Positions 45,701 to 54,481 of a stretch of DNA of 64,000 bases are shown here, in pieces; position 1 is the stretch's first letter; the number at the start of each line of letters is the position of its first letter. The notes below the pieces were generated by a model. It saw only the letters and a program-made list of their open reading frames with translations. It was not told the origin of the DNA and did no database searches. This DNA is from Hypericibacter terrae (GTDB lineage: Bacteria; Pseudomonadota; Alphaproteobacteria; Dongiales; Dongiaceae): positions 1,302,001-1,366,000 of the forward strand of contig NZ_CP042906.1 in NCBI RefSeq assembly GCF_008728855.1. Reading direction: 5' to 3'. The position numbers were made by a program, and so were the translations under genes.

Positions 45701-46810
45701 ATGAAAGTTCGCGCCGCCGTCGCTCACAAGGCCGGAGCGCCGCTCTCGATCGAGACCGTCGATCTCGAGGGCCCCAAGGCCGGCGAAGTGCTAGTCGAGA
45801 TCAAGGCCACCGGCATCTGCCACACCGACGAGTTCACCCTCTCCGGGGCCGATCCGGAAGGGCTGTTCCCGGCGATCCTGGGCCATGAGGGTGCCGGCAT
45901 CGTGGTCGATGTCGGCCCCGGCGTCACCAGCCTGAAGAAGGGCGATCACGTCATCCCGCTCTACACGCCGGAATGCCGGAACTGCGAATATTGCCTCAGC
46001 GGCAAGACCAATCTCTGCCAGGCGATCCGCGCCACCCAGGGCAAGGGGTTGATGCCGGACGGCACCAGCCGCTTCCGCATGGGCGGCACGATGATCCATC
46101 ACTATATGGGCTGCTCGACCTTCGCGAATTTCACGGTGCTGCCGGAGATCGCGCTGGCGAAGATCCGTCCCGACGCGCCCTTCGACAAGGTCTGCTATAT
46201 CGGCTGCGGCGTGACCACGGGGCTGGGCGCCGTCATCAACACGGCCCGCGTCGAGCCCGGCGCCAATGTGGTGATCTTCGGGCTGGGCGGCATCGGCCTC
46301 AATGTGATCCAGGGCGCCAAGCTGGTCGGCGCCAACATGATCGTCGGCGTCGACATCAATCCGAGCCGCAAGGCGCTGGCCGAGAAATTCGGCATGACCC
46401 ACTTCGTCAATCCGAAGGAGGTCAAGGGCGACCTGGTGCCCCATCTGGTCGAGCTCACCAAGGGCGGCGCCGACTACAGCTTCGAATGCGTCGGCAATAC
46501 CACCCTGATGCGCCAGGCGCTGGAATGCTGCCACAAGGGCTGGGGCGTCAGCATCATCATCGGCGTCGCCGGCGCCGGCCAGGAGATCTCGACCCGTCCG
46601 TTCCAGCTCGTCACCGGCCGCGTCTGGAAGGGCACCGCCTTCGGCGGCGCCAAGGGCCGCACCGATGTGCCGAAGATCGTCGACTGGTACATGGACAAAA
46701 AGATCAACATCGACGATCTGATCACCCACACCCTGCCGCTCGACCGCATCAACGAGGGCTTCGACCTCATGCATGCGGGCAAGTCGATCCGGACGGTGGT
46801 GGTGTATTAG
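45701..46810 (+). CDS. adhC: S-(hydroxymethyl)glutathione dehydrogenase / class III alcohol dehydrogenase
   Basis: 369 aa, full length for the class III zinc ADH (also called frmA). It oxidises S-hydroxymethylglutathione to S-formylglutathione with NAD+, detoxifying formaldehyde, and also reduces S-nitrosoglutathione. The catalytic zinc site is in ATGICHTD and GHEGAGIV; the structural zinc lobe has four Cys in CRNCEYC and TNLC; the NAD loop is [11 protein letters not shown] 45701 follows AAGAAGAGG. No S-formylglutathione hydrolase (fghA) gene is in the window. Confidence 0.96.
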   Translation: MKVRAAVAHKAGAPLSIETVDLEGPKAGEVLVEIKATGICHTDEFTLSGADPEGLFPAILGHEGAGIVVDVGPGVTSLKKGDHVIPLYTPECRNCEYCLSGKTNLCQAIRATQGKGLMPDGTSRFRMGGTMIHHYMGCSTFANFTVLPEIALAKIRPDAPFDKVCYIGCGVTTGLGAVINTARVEPGANVVIFGLGGIGLNVIQGAKLVGANMIVGVDINPSRKALAEKFGMTHFVNPKEVKGDLVPHLVELTKGGADYSFECVGNTTLMRQALECCHKGWGVSIIIGVAGAGQEISTRPFQLVTGRVWKGTAFGGAKGRTDVPKIVDWYMDKKINIDDLITHTLPLDRINEGFDLMHAGKSIRTVVVY

Positions 46811-46958
46811 GGGCGGGCTCTTCACCGAGCGCGCCCAATTTAGCGAGATGGGTGTTCATGGAGCCCGGCCGGAGCCTGTCCTCGTGCGCGCCTATGGCGC
46901 GACACGGGGGCCGGGGTGACGAACGTGTTTCGGCTTCGCCTCAACAAATCCTTTGCGG

Positions 46959-46985
46959 CCTCACCTCCACGTTGCGGAGGTGAGG
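46959..46985. terminator. bidirectional terminator between adhC and the aldo/keto reductase
   Basis: CCTCACCTCC, loop ACGTTGC, GGAGGTGAGG: a perfect 10-bp stem followed by AATCTTCTT on the plus strand. It lies between two convergent genes, as expected for a shared terminator. Confidence 0.65.
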
Positions 46986-47001
46986 AATCTTCTTCAGTTC
47001 G

Positions 47002-47946
47002 TCACCCCGTCGCATCGAGCGCGGCGATCGCATCGCGGTCGAGCTTGATCGACGGCGCCTTCAGGATGTCTTTGAGCTGCGTCAGGCTGGTGGCGCTGGC
47101 GATGGGCGCCGTGACGCTGGGGCGGGCGATCAGCCAGGCGAGCGCGATCTGGGCCGGTGTCGCGCGATAGCGCGCGGCCACCTGATCCAGCGCCGCCAGC
47201 ACGCGCATCCCCCGGGCATCGAGATATTTTTCGATATCCTCGCCGCGCGGGCTCTTCCCCAGATCGGCCTTGGAACGGTATTTGCCGGTGAGGAAGCCGC
47301 TGGCCAGCGAGAAGTAGGTGATGACGCCGAGACCTTCCCTGAGACAGATCGGCTCCAGCTCCTTCTCGTAGCCGGCTCGGTCATAGAGATTATATTCGGG
47401 CTGCAAGGTCTGGTAGCGCGCGCGGGTCCTGCCGTCGCCGGCCTTGAGGGCCGCAGCCAGGCCGGCCCCGTCATAATTCGACCCGCCCACCGCCCGGACC
47501 TTGCCCTGGTCCACCAGACGCTGGTGCGCCTCGAGCGTCTCCTCGATCGGCGTCTCGGGGTCGGGCCAATGCGACTGGTACAGGTCGATATAGTCGGTCT
47601 GGAGCCGCTTCAGCGAGGCTTCGACCGCTTCCATGATATAGGCCCGGGAAAGCCCCTTCTTGCCGGGCCCCATCTCCGAGGCGACCTTGGTCAGGATCAG
47701 GACCTTGTCCCGGCCGCCATGGCGTTTCAGCCATTTGCCGATGATGGTCTCGGATTCCCCGCCGCTATGGCCGGGGACCCAGCGGGAATAGGCGTCGGCC
47801 GTGTCGATGGCGTTGAATCCGGCATCCGTGAAGGCGTCCAGCAGCGCGAAGGAGGTCGCCTCGTCGGCGGTCCAGCCGAAGACATTGCCGCCGAACACGA
47901 GCGGCGCCGTCTCCAGCCCGGTTTTTCCCAGTTTACGACGTTCCAT
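47002..47946 (-). CDS. aldo/keto reductase
   Basis: 314 aa TIM-barrel oxidoreductase using NADPH. The catalytic tetrad fits: Asp and Tyr in AIDTADAYSRW, Lys in VLILTKVASEMG, His in LYQSHWPDP. The N terminus MERRKLGKTGLETAPLVFGGNVFGW is typical of the YajO/Gfo-unrelated Tas-like AKRs. Substrate is unknown. It faces adhC convergently across a strong hairpin. Confidence 0.92.
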   Translation of the reverse strand: MERRKLGKTGLETAPLVFGGNVFGWTADEATSFALLDAFTDAGFNAIDTADAYSRWVPGHSGGESETIIGKWLKRHGGRDKVLILTKVASEMGPGKKGLSRAYIMEAVEASLKRLQTDYIDLYQSHWPDPETPIEETLEAHQRLVDQGKVRAVGGSNYDGAGLAAALKAGDGRTRARYQTLQPEYNLYDRAGYEKELEPICLREGLGVITYFSLASGFLTGKYRSKADLGKSPRGEDIEKYLDARGMRVLAALDQVAARYRATPAQIALAWLIARPSVTAPIASATSLTQLKDILKAPSIKLDRDAIAALDATG

Positions 47947-48130
47947 GATGCAGGCCTCCTCGAGCCTCGATGTGGCAGGTTTTCCGGGCCAACTATGCCC
48001 AGGATAGCAAGGCGGCGATGGCTTGCCAGCGGACGCTGTGGCGCCCCTATCGCAAGGCGCCCGGGCGTTCTATCATTCCACGCGCACGGCAGATCGGACG
48101 GCCGCCCATGGTCCGAGAGTGAGCCGCAAC

Positions 48131-48640
48131 ATGCCGACACGGGAATGGCTGGCAGATGCCATCTGCTTCGTCGATCGGTCGGAGATCAAATCCGACATGG
48201 TTGCCGATGTCGAGGGGCGTTGGGAGGGCCTGAAGCGCGGCCGTCACTCTCCTGCGCGCCAGGATGTCGATCCCTTCATCTTCCAGGCCTGGCTGCCCTA
48301 TATCTCGATCGTGGAATTGCAGGACGATCCCTTCCGGGTGTTCTACCGGTTGGTGGGGACCGAAGTCGCGCGCTTCGGCCAGGAGGACTTCTCCTACAAA
48401 TGGCTGAGCGAGACCGATTGGGATCCAGCGCTCAAGGCCGCCAATCTCGAGATCTATCGTCGGCTGCGGGTGAATCGCACGCCGTTGTTCGGCCTCTCGA
48501 AGATCGAGTGGGAGGACCGCGACGACCAGGTCTTCGAATGGGGCGTGTTTCCGCTGTCGCATGACGGCCAGACCGTCACCCACTGCCTCAGCGTCGACGA
48601 TTTCCGCTCGATCGCCCCGCGCGTCAGCCCGCTGGGCTAG
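48131..48640 (+). CDS. PAS-domain protein (PAS_5 / DUF1488-like alphaproteobacterial type)
   Basis: 169 aa from ATG 48131. The pattern ending in FQAWLPYISIVELQDDPFRVFYRLVGTEVARFGQ, given here in part as WLPYISIVELQDDPFR, is typical of the PF07310 PAS_5 family common in Rhodospirillales and Rhizobiales. These are single-domain proteins with unknown partners. An in-frame GTG at 48119 is possible. The name of the domain is from memory of the motif, and no output domain is present. Confidence 0.75.
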   Translation: MPTREWLADAICFVDRSEIKSDMVADVEGRWEGLKRGRHSPARQDVDPFIFQAWLPYISIVELQDDPFRVFYRLVGTEVARFGQEDFSYKWLSETDWDPALKAANLEIYRRLRVNRTPLFGLSKIEWEDRDDQVFEWGVFPLSHDGQTVTHCLSVDDFRSIAPRVSPLG

Positions 48641-48715
48641 CGAGGGCTGGAGCCCCCTGCGCCCGTGGCACGCCCGCAAACCGACGCTTAACCACCCGGC
48701 TGATAAAGAGAGAGC

Positions 48716-49105
48716 ATGGAACCGCCCTCCCGACCGACCCTGGTGTATGACGGAGAGTGCCCCTTCTGCGCGAACTATGTTCGGCTGCTGCATCTGCGCG
48801 AGCTCTTTCCCGATCTGCAGCTGCTGGATGCGCGCCTGAACCGCGACCATCCCGCTGTCCGTCAACTCAAGGCCCGGGGCCTCAACGTCGACGAGGGCAT
48901 GGCGCTCTTGAGCGGCGATCGCATCTATCACGGCGCGGACAGCATCCACGCGCTGGCCGAGTTTGGGCGGCCGAATGGCGCGTTCGGTCGCATCAACAAC
49001 TGGGTCTTCCGGTCGCCGCGACGATCCGCGCTTCTTTACCCGCTGCTGCGGGGCAGCCGGAATCTGGTGCTCAGATTGCTGGGTCGGAAGAAGCTCGGAT
49101 TCTAG
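48716..49105 (+). CDS. DCC-family thiol-disulfide oxidoreductase-like protein (DUF393)
   Basis: 129 aa. The N-terminal VYDGECPFC carries the DxxCxxC motif that defines the DCC family, with a thioredoxin-like fold after it. Role unknown. It is the plus-strand neighbour of a membrane protein gene whose 3' end overlaps it by 35 bases; DUF393 and HTTM-type membrane proteins are often paired or fused in bacteria, which supports a common process. Confidence 0.88.
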   Translation: MEPPSRPTLVYDGECPFCANYVRLLHLRELFPDLQLLDARLNRDHPAVRQLKARGLNVDEGMALLSGDRIYHGADSIHALAEFGRPNGAFGRINNWVFRSPRRSALLYPLLRGSRNLVLRLLGRKKLGF

Positions 49106-50117
49106 GCCGACCCCCGTTCTGGCACGGTGCGGCCGCGGCTGTCATGGGCAGCAGGCGCCGCAGGAGGGGCCCGAAGGCCGGCAGGCTGACGAGGATTCCC
49201 CGCAGCGTCCAGCGGTCGGGGCGGAAGGGCGAGAGCACGAAGAACAGCGCCAGGAACAGGATGTGCTGCGGAAACACGATTTCCATCAGCAGCCAGGTGC
49301 CGAGATGGAAGCTGATCAGCGCATAGCCCCACAGCACATGAAGCTGGGGCCGGAAAGCCACGAAAATCGCGAACAGCTGGACATAGATCAGGGATACGAA
49401 CATCGGCCAGGCCAGCCAGACATGGTCGATCACGAAATTGGCGAGCAGGGGCGACGTACCGGTTTGCAGCATCCTGTCCGCCAATGTGGCGGAGAGGCCG
49501 CCCGGCGAGAAATTGCCCACATGTCCTGAGGCCAGCGCTGCCAGGCCGCTGAGCGTCTTCCAAAGTCCGGCCAGAGAATAAAAGGACAGCAGCAATGCCT
49601 GGCAGGCGGCGATCGTGGTGAGACAGGACATCTTGTGGAGCCGCGAGGGTTGTCGCGCCGAGCCCTGCGGTAGGAAGATCAGCCCGATCGCGATCCAGAG
49701 CCACGCATGATAGAGGTGGTTGGTGCCGCCGAAGGAGTTGACGATTGCGGCGACGAGGAGAAAGCTCGCGGCGAACAAGGCGCGGAACAGTCTTCGTCCT
49801 TCGAACTGAAAGGCGAGCAGGCCGAAGAGGAAACAGGCCAGGGCCAGGCAGTCCACGGCCGGCCGCACCTGCAGGCGCGCCAGCCATTGCACCGGCCACA
49901 GGAAATCCCATGCCTCCGCCTGCAGGGCCACCCGGTGCAGTTCGTCGAGCGCCAGATAGCTGATATAGGCGGAACAGAGATAGAAGACTTTCACGAGGAT
50001 GCGCGCCCGCGAAAACGATTCGTTCAGCCGCGCGAATGGCGCCGCGGGCGTCGGGGACTCTCCGGCCATGTCCCTGCGCAACCCGCGCGTCAGGCGGTGC
50101 AATCGGGCACCGATCAT
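49071..50117 (-). CDS. HTTM-like integral membrane protein
   Basis: 348 aa with about eight membrane segments. The order of segments and short loops (GGTNHLYHAWLWIAIGLIFL, FHLGTWLLMEIVFPQH) resembles the HTTM/vitamin K-dependent gamma-carboxylase-like membrane fold, although I do not see the full carboxylase domain. The start overlaps the stop of the upstream gene (ATGA at 50114-50117). The C-terminal tail is cytosolic and basic and its codons run antisense into the DCC gene. Confidence 0.65.
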   Translation of the reverse strand: MIGARLHRLTRGLRRDMAGESPTPAAPFARLNESFSRARILVKVFYLCSAYISYLALDELHRVALQAEAWDFLWPVQWLARLQVRPAVDCLALACFLFGLLAFQFEGRRLFRALFAASFLLVAAIVNSFGGTNHLYHAWLWIAIGLIFLPQGSARQPSRLHKMSCLTTIAACQALLLSFYSLAGLWKTLSGLAALASGHVGNFSPGGLSATLADRMLQTGTSPLLANFVIDHVWLAWPMFVSLIYVQLFAIFVAFRPQLHVLWGYALISFHLGTWLLMEIVFPQHILFLALFFVLSPFRPDRWTLRGILVSLPAFGPLLRRLLPMTAAAAPCQNGGRPRIRASSDPAI

Positions 50118-50608
50118 GGTTGCCCCTTCGCAAACGAGCCGATGACCTGAATTTTCTCGATATCGCCCGTCCGAAGACGCCGAACCGGATTATAGACGGC
50201 AAGGACGAGCTCGTAATCCGCGGCCGAAACCTCCGACATGAACGTCTTCTCGACGACGGCCCGCAGGCGATCGGCTGTCTCGCGATCGTTTTGCCGGAGC
50301 GCGTAGAACCAGCGGTCCAGCAGCTTCATGAGGCGCGGATCCTTGTCCCGCGCCGCGGTAAACACGTCCTTCATGTCGTAGAAGAAACGCGGCGGCGCGA
50401 CCGGCGCACCGTCGATCTCCGTCATGCGCAGCGTGACGTCGCCCCGGTGGTCGGAGCTCTCGGAAAACAGGCTCCAATTGAAGAACGGGAAGAACTCGAT
50501 GGCGCCCGCGGGTTTCAAGGCGATGGCCAGCACGGTATAGGCGAGGACGCCGATTCCGGCGAGCCATCGACGACAACGATACGACGCGAGGCCCAGGGGG
50601 TGTGCCAT
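50114..50608 (-). CDS. hypothetical single-pass membrane protein in the HTTM operon
   Basis: 164 aa from ATG 50608. One membrane segment near residues 14-34 (WLAGIGVLAYTVLAIAL), then a soluble domain (FFPFFNWSLFSE, VAPPRFFYDMKD). Small proteins with this FFPFxxWSLF pattern accompany HTTM and DCC genes, so it probably belongs to the same unit. The stop overlaps the HTTM-like gene start. I cannot name a function. Confidence 0.65.
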   Translation of the reverse strand: MAHPLGLASYRCRRWLAGIGVLAYTVLAIALKPAGAIEFFPFFNWSLFSESSDHRGDVTLRMTEIDGAPVAPPRFFYDMKDVFTAARDKDPRLMKLLDRWFYALRQNDRETADRLRAVVEKTFMSEVSAADYELVLAVYNPVRRLRTGDIEKIQVIGSFAKGQP

Positions 50609-50993
50609 TTCGAGCCGGATGCCTGATTGCGATGGAGATAGCCGCCGACAGCGAGATCGGTTTGGGCACGGAGAACGGTCATCCATTCGACAGGAATGCG
50701 GATTTGGGCAGGCGTCCGCGCCAGGGCAATCGGAAGTTGCCGTGGCCTCCGTACTACAACCTTAAAATGTTTAGATTCGGTTACCGTCCCGTCCGCCGGC
50801 GCCGAACCCGGCGTTCCGCGAGCGGCCAGCGCTCAACTTTGGCGCGAAACCGCCAGGCCCGTCGAATGGGAAAACCCGGTTGAGCGCCAAAGACGGGCGA
50901 TGACCGAAGCGCAGAACCCGGATCCTTTCGCCAGATCGGGAAGCCTCGAGGCGCGCCACACCGCAGGCGAGGGCCTTGCCGGTGTGACGCCGC

Positions 50994-51845
50994 TCAGAAT
51001 TTTTCCGTGATGCGCTTATAGGGATAGTCCGGTTCCACATAGCCATGGGGCTTCTGCCGCTTCGGCAGCTTCACCTTGGCGCGCTTCACGCTCTTGTAGG
51101 GAATATGGGTCAGCATATGGCTGATGATGTTGAGCCGCGCGCGTTTCTTGTCGTCCGACTTCGCCACATACCAGGGTGCCCAGGCGGTGTCGGTCGCCGC
51201 GAACATGTCGTCGCGGGCGCGGGAGTAGTCGTACCAGCGGCTATAGGATTCGAGGTCCATCGGCGACAGCTTCCAGATCTTGCGGCCATCGTCGATTCGT
51301 CCCTTGATCCGCCGGGTCTGTTCCGCCTCGCTGACTTCCAGCCAGTATTTCAGGAGGATGATTCCGGACTCGATCATCAGCTTCTCCCAGGTCGGGACGA
51401 GCTCCAGGAAGCGCTTCACGGCCTTCTCCGGCGCGAATCCCATGACCCGCTCGACGCCGGCGCGGTTGTACCAGCTGCGGTCGAAGATCACGACCTCGCC
51501 GGCCGCGGGCAGATGCGGAAGGTAGCGTTGCACATACATCTGCGATTTCTCGCGTTCCGACGGCGCGGGCAAGGCGATGACGCGGAAAACGCGCGGGCTC
51601 ACGCGCTCGGTGATCGCCTTGATGGTGCCGCCTTTGCCGGCGCCGTCGCGTCCTTCGAAGATGATGCAGATCTTGGCCCCGGTCGCCTTGGCCCATTCCT
51701 GGACCTTGACGATCTCCACATGGAGCTTGGCAAGCTCGCGCTCATAGTCCTTGCCCTTGAGCTTGGCGGGGGCTGCAGCCGACTTGGATGGCGCGCTCGA
51801 TTGAGTGCCTGCCTTCTCGGCCTTCTTGTTGTTCTTCTTGGCCAT
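50994..51845 (-). CDS. ppk2: polyphosphate kinase 2 (PPK2 family)
   Basis: 283 aa from ATG 51845, after GGAGGCGACC. PPK2 uses polyphosphate to phosphorylate nucleoside diphosphates or monophosphates. Walker A is FEGRDGAGKGG, the basic lid SWYNRAGVERVMGF, Walker B region FDRSWYN. The Lys/Ala-rich N-terminal tail (KKNNKKAEKAG) is disordered. The length and the single domain suit class I, which favours NDPs, but the class needs a tree. Standalone gene. Confidence 0.93.
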   Translation of the reverse strand: MAKKNNKKAEKAGTQSSAPSKSAAAPAKLKGKDYERELAKLHVEIVKVQEWAKATGAKICIIFEGRDGAGKGGTIKAITERVSPRVFRVIALPAPSEREKSQMYVQRYLPHLPAAGEVVIFDRSWYNRAGVERVMGFAPEKAVKRFLELVPTWEKLMIESGIILLKYWLEVSEAEQTRRIKGRIDDGRKIWKLSPMDLESYSRWYDYSRARDDMFAATDTAWAPWYVAKSDDKKRARLNIISHMLTHIPYKSVKRAKVKLPKRQKPHGYVEPDYPYKRITEKF

Positions 51846-51999
51846 GGTCGCCTCCGATAAATTGCCGACGGCCTTCGCGCGCCGCACCCGAGTCCATGCA
51901 ATCAGGCGCCGCCCCGGAGATCAATGGGGCGCATCGGCGCCTGTCGCGACCGCCACTGCGACGCAGTCGCGGCGGCGAAAGCCGATGCCGCGCCTCGGC

Positions 52000-52614
52000 T
52001 CAGCCCGGCGGCAGCTTCGAAATGGCGGCCGCGATCTCCTGGCTGAGGCTCGCAAGCGCCTCGCTCATGGCGGCCGCGACCGCCCCATAGGCGTCGGCGC
52101 CTGCAGCGGTGGCCCCGACCGGCTTCTGGATGTTCGAGCGCCCGTTGACCAGGATCTTGCCGCTTTGCGCATCGGCAATATTCCAGAAGGCGGTGAGCGT
52201 GACGGCGCCCGACGGATCGCGCTCGAACTGCGTGATGTCGACGGAAATCTGATCGGTCAGCGCGCTGGAGTCGGTCCAGGGATAGATCGAGACGCGGTCG
52301 GTCTTGAGGATCCCGGAAAGATTCTCCGCGAGTGCGCGCGTGATGTTGTCGCCGATGCGACCGCCCCATTGATCGAATTCCGCGAGTTGGAGCTGATTGT
52401 CGCTGCTGCGGGTCACGATCTCGGGCCGGTCGAGATATTGCGGGATCACCACCGGACCGACGCCGAGCGCCGGCCCCCGGCCGCCGGTGTCGGTGGTGGC
52501 TGCGAGCGGCGTCAAGACGAAGAAGCGCGAGGGCTTGCTCTCCGAACAGCCCGACAGCAGAAGCGGGCCGGCAATAAGCGCGATCGCTGCCATCCAACCC
52601 AATGAACGAGGCAT
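52000..52614 (-). CDS. ABC-type transport auxiliary lipoprotein (PqiC-like) of the Mla operon
   Basis: 204 aa from ATG 52614 (AGGAGAGGG upstream). The signal ends in the lipobox LLLSGC, so it is an outer-membrane-facing lipoprotein. The body (RFFVLTPLAATT, IVIPQYLDRPEIV) fits the PqiC/YmbA-like ABC-type transport auxiliary family. It is the last gene of the mlaE-mlaF-mlaD operon and likely replaces the periplasmic shuttle MlaC, which is absent here. Confidence 0.85.
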   Translation of the reverse strand: MPRSLGWMAAIALIAGPLLLSGCSESKPSRFFVLTPLAATTDTGGRGPALGVGPVVIPQYLDRPEIVTRSSDNQLQLAEFDQWGGRIGDNITRALAENLSGILKTDRVSIYPWTDSSALTDQISVDITQFERDPSGAVTLTAFWNIADAQSGKILVNGRSNIQKPVGATAAGADAYGAVAAAMSEALASLSQEIAAAISKLPPG

Positions 52615-52628
52615 GGCCCTCTCCTGAA

Positions 52629-53648
52629 TCAATGTTTACCGGTAATCAAGGCATTCGGGTTGCGCTGGAGATAATCAGCAAGGGCCCGGATCGAGGAGGC
52701 CATCGCCTTGAACTCCCGCAAGGTGTCGGTCGTCTGCGACAGCAGCGCCGGGTTCTTCGCCAGATCGCGTTCCAGCAGGGTCACGACATCGTCCGCCGAT
52801 GCCAGCGCCGCGTTCAGTGTCTTGAGCGTGGTCTGCAGATCGGTCGTGAGCACATTTGTCTTGCCCTGGAGCTGGTCCGCCAGCTTGCCATAGTCGTTCA
52901 ACGTGTCGTTCAAGGTCTGCAGCGGCTCGCCTTCCTTCATCTGGAGGCGATCATTGGCAGCAACCATCAAATCATTGGCCTGCTGCGTCGTCGCCTGCAG
53001 GTTCGCCAAGGTCGGCGTGATCTGTTCGTTGACGCCTTTAATCATCGTGCTGGCGTCAGTGAGCATCTGCTGCAGATTGAGGATCGCACCGCTGACCTGC
53101 GCCGAGATTTCGTCGATCGGCATCTTGCTGAGTTTCGCCAGCACCGCCGAGACGTTCGCCTGCAGCTCGTCCATGCTCGAGGGAATCGTCGGCATCTCGG
53201 GCAGTCCCGTGGCGCCGCCAACCAGCCTTATCGGTGTATCGGGATGGAAGTCGAACTCGACGCTCGCCTGTCCGGTCACCAGCGATTGGACCACGAGCTG
53301 GGCGCGCAGACCGCGCTCCACCAGGATTTTCAAGTTATTCACGTCGCGCTTCCCGGCAACGACATGAAGCATGTTCGGGAAAATCTGGATGATGACGGGG
53401 ATCTTGAGGGTCTGTTCGTCGATGTTGTAGTTGATCGAGATGTCGGTGACGGTGCCAACCTGGACGCCGCGGAAATTCACGGGTGCGCCGATCGCGAGGC
53501 CACCCAGCGAGCCCTCAAAATAGAGGACGGCCTTCTGCTTGGGCTCGAGGAATTTGGTGCCCCCGAAGGCGACGGCGCCGGCGATCGCCAGCGCGATGGC
53601 GCCCAAGACGAAGGCGCCGATGAGTTTCGGATTGGATTTCTTGGCCAT
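52629..53648 (-). CDS. mlaD: MCE-domain lipid-transport protein MlaD
   Basis: 339 aa. One N-terminal membrane helix (LIGAFVLGAIALAIAGAVAF) and an MCE domain (about 40-120, LYFEGSLGGLAIGAPVNFRGVQVG). The long C-terminal helical part (heptads rich in Leu, Gln and Asn, with repeated NDL/QLQ segments) is unusual for MlaD and more like the PqiB/YebT or Mycobacterium types; it could form a tube or needle toward the outer membrane. It lies between mlaF and the lipoprotein gene. Confidence 0.9.
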   Translation of the reverse strand: MAKKSNPKLIGAFVLGAIALAIAGAVAFGGTKFLEPKQKAVLYFEGSLGGLAIGAPVNFRGVQVGTVTDISINYNIDEQTLKIPVIIQIFPNMLHVVAGKRDVNNLKILVERGLRAQLVVQSLVTGQASVEFDFHPDTPIRLVGGATGLPEMPTIPSSMDELQANVSAVLAKLSKMPIDEISAQVSGAILNLQQMLTDASTMIKGVNEQITPTLANLQATTQQANDLMVAANDRLQMKEGEPLQTLNDTLNDYGKLADQLQGKTNVLTTDLQTTLKTLNAALASADDVVTLLERDLAKNPALLSQTTDTLREFKAMASSIRALADYLQRNPNALITGKH

Positions 53649-53673
53649 CAGCTTGTCCTGTTTCCCCGGCGTG

Positions 53674-54468
53674 TCATCCTGGCGCCCCGGCTCCGGACTT
53701 GGCGAGCTCGCCGCGCAGGAGGAAGTTGCGGACTTTCGGGTCCGGGCATTCGTCGCGCAGTTTCTTGGGATCGCCCTGCGCGATCATGGTCTTGGTATCG
53801 GCATCGAGAAAAACCGAATTGTTCCCGATGGTGAAGATGCTGGCGAGCTCGTGGGTGACCACCGCGATGGTGGCGCCGAGGCTATCGCGCAGCTCGAGGA
53901 TCAGGTCATCCAGCATGCGCGAGCTGATCGGGTCGAGGCCGGCCGATGGCTCGTCGAAGAACAGGATCTCGGGATCGAGCGCCATGGCGCGCGCGAGGCC
54001 GGCGCGCTTGCGCATGCCGCCGCTGATCTCAGAGGGATAGAAGTCCTCGAAACCGGCGAGACCGACCAGCTTCATCTTGAGCGAGGCGATCTTGCGGATC
54101 TCGGCGGGCTTGAGGTCGGTGAACTCGCCCAGCGGCAGCGCCACATTCTCGGCCAGGGTCATCGAGCTCCAGAGCGCGCCGCTCTGATAGAGGATGCCGA
54201 AGCGACGCATCATCTTCTGCTGCTCTTCCGCATCGGCCGCCCAGAGATCCTGCTGGCCGAACAGAACCTGGCCTCGGGCGGGGGCCTTCAGGCCCACCAG
54301 ATGCTTAAGCAGGGTGCTCTTGCCGCAGCCGCTGCCGCCCATGATGATGAAGATGTCGCCGCGGTTGATCGTGAAGTTCAGATTTCGCTGAATGACGAAA
54401 TCGTCATAAGCCATATCGAGGTTCTTGACGGTGATATGGGCGTCGGTCGCGGGGGCGGTGTCAGGCAT
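53674..54468 (-). CDS. mlaF: ATP-binding protein of the Mla phospholipid transporter
   Basis: 264 aa from ATG 54468, GAGGGAG upstream. Walker A GGSGCGKST, signature ISGGMRKR, Walker B ILFFDEPSAGLDP, switch His in VVTHELAS. Such a signature with GGMRKR is typical of MlaF. It energises lipid movement between inner and outer membrane with MlaE and MlaD. The gene is 13 bases after mlaE on the same strand. Confidence 0.94.
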   Translation of the reverse strand: MPDTAPATDAHITVKNLDMAYDDFVIQRNLNFTINRGDIFIIMGGSGCGKSTLLKHLVGLKAPARGQVLFGQQDLWAADAEEQQKMMRRFGILYQSGALWSSMTLAENVALPLGEFTDLKPAEIRKIASLKMKLVGLAGFEDFYPSEISGGMRKRAGLARAMALDPEILFFDEPSAGLDPISSRMLDDLILELRDSLGATIAVVTHELASIFTIGNNSVFLDADTKTMIAQGDPKKLRDECPDPKVRNFLLRGELAKSGAGAPG

Positions 54469-54481
54469 GACGCGCGCTCCC

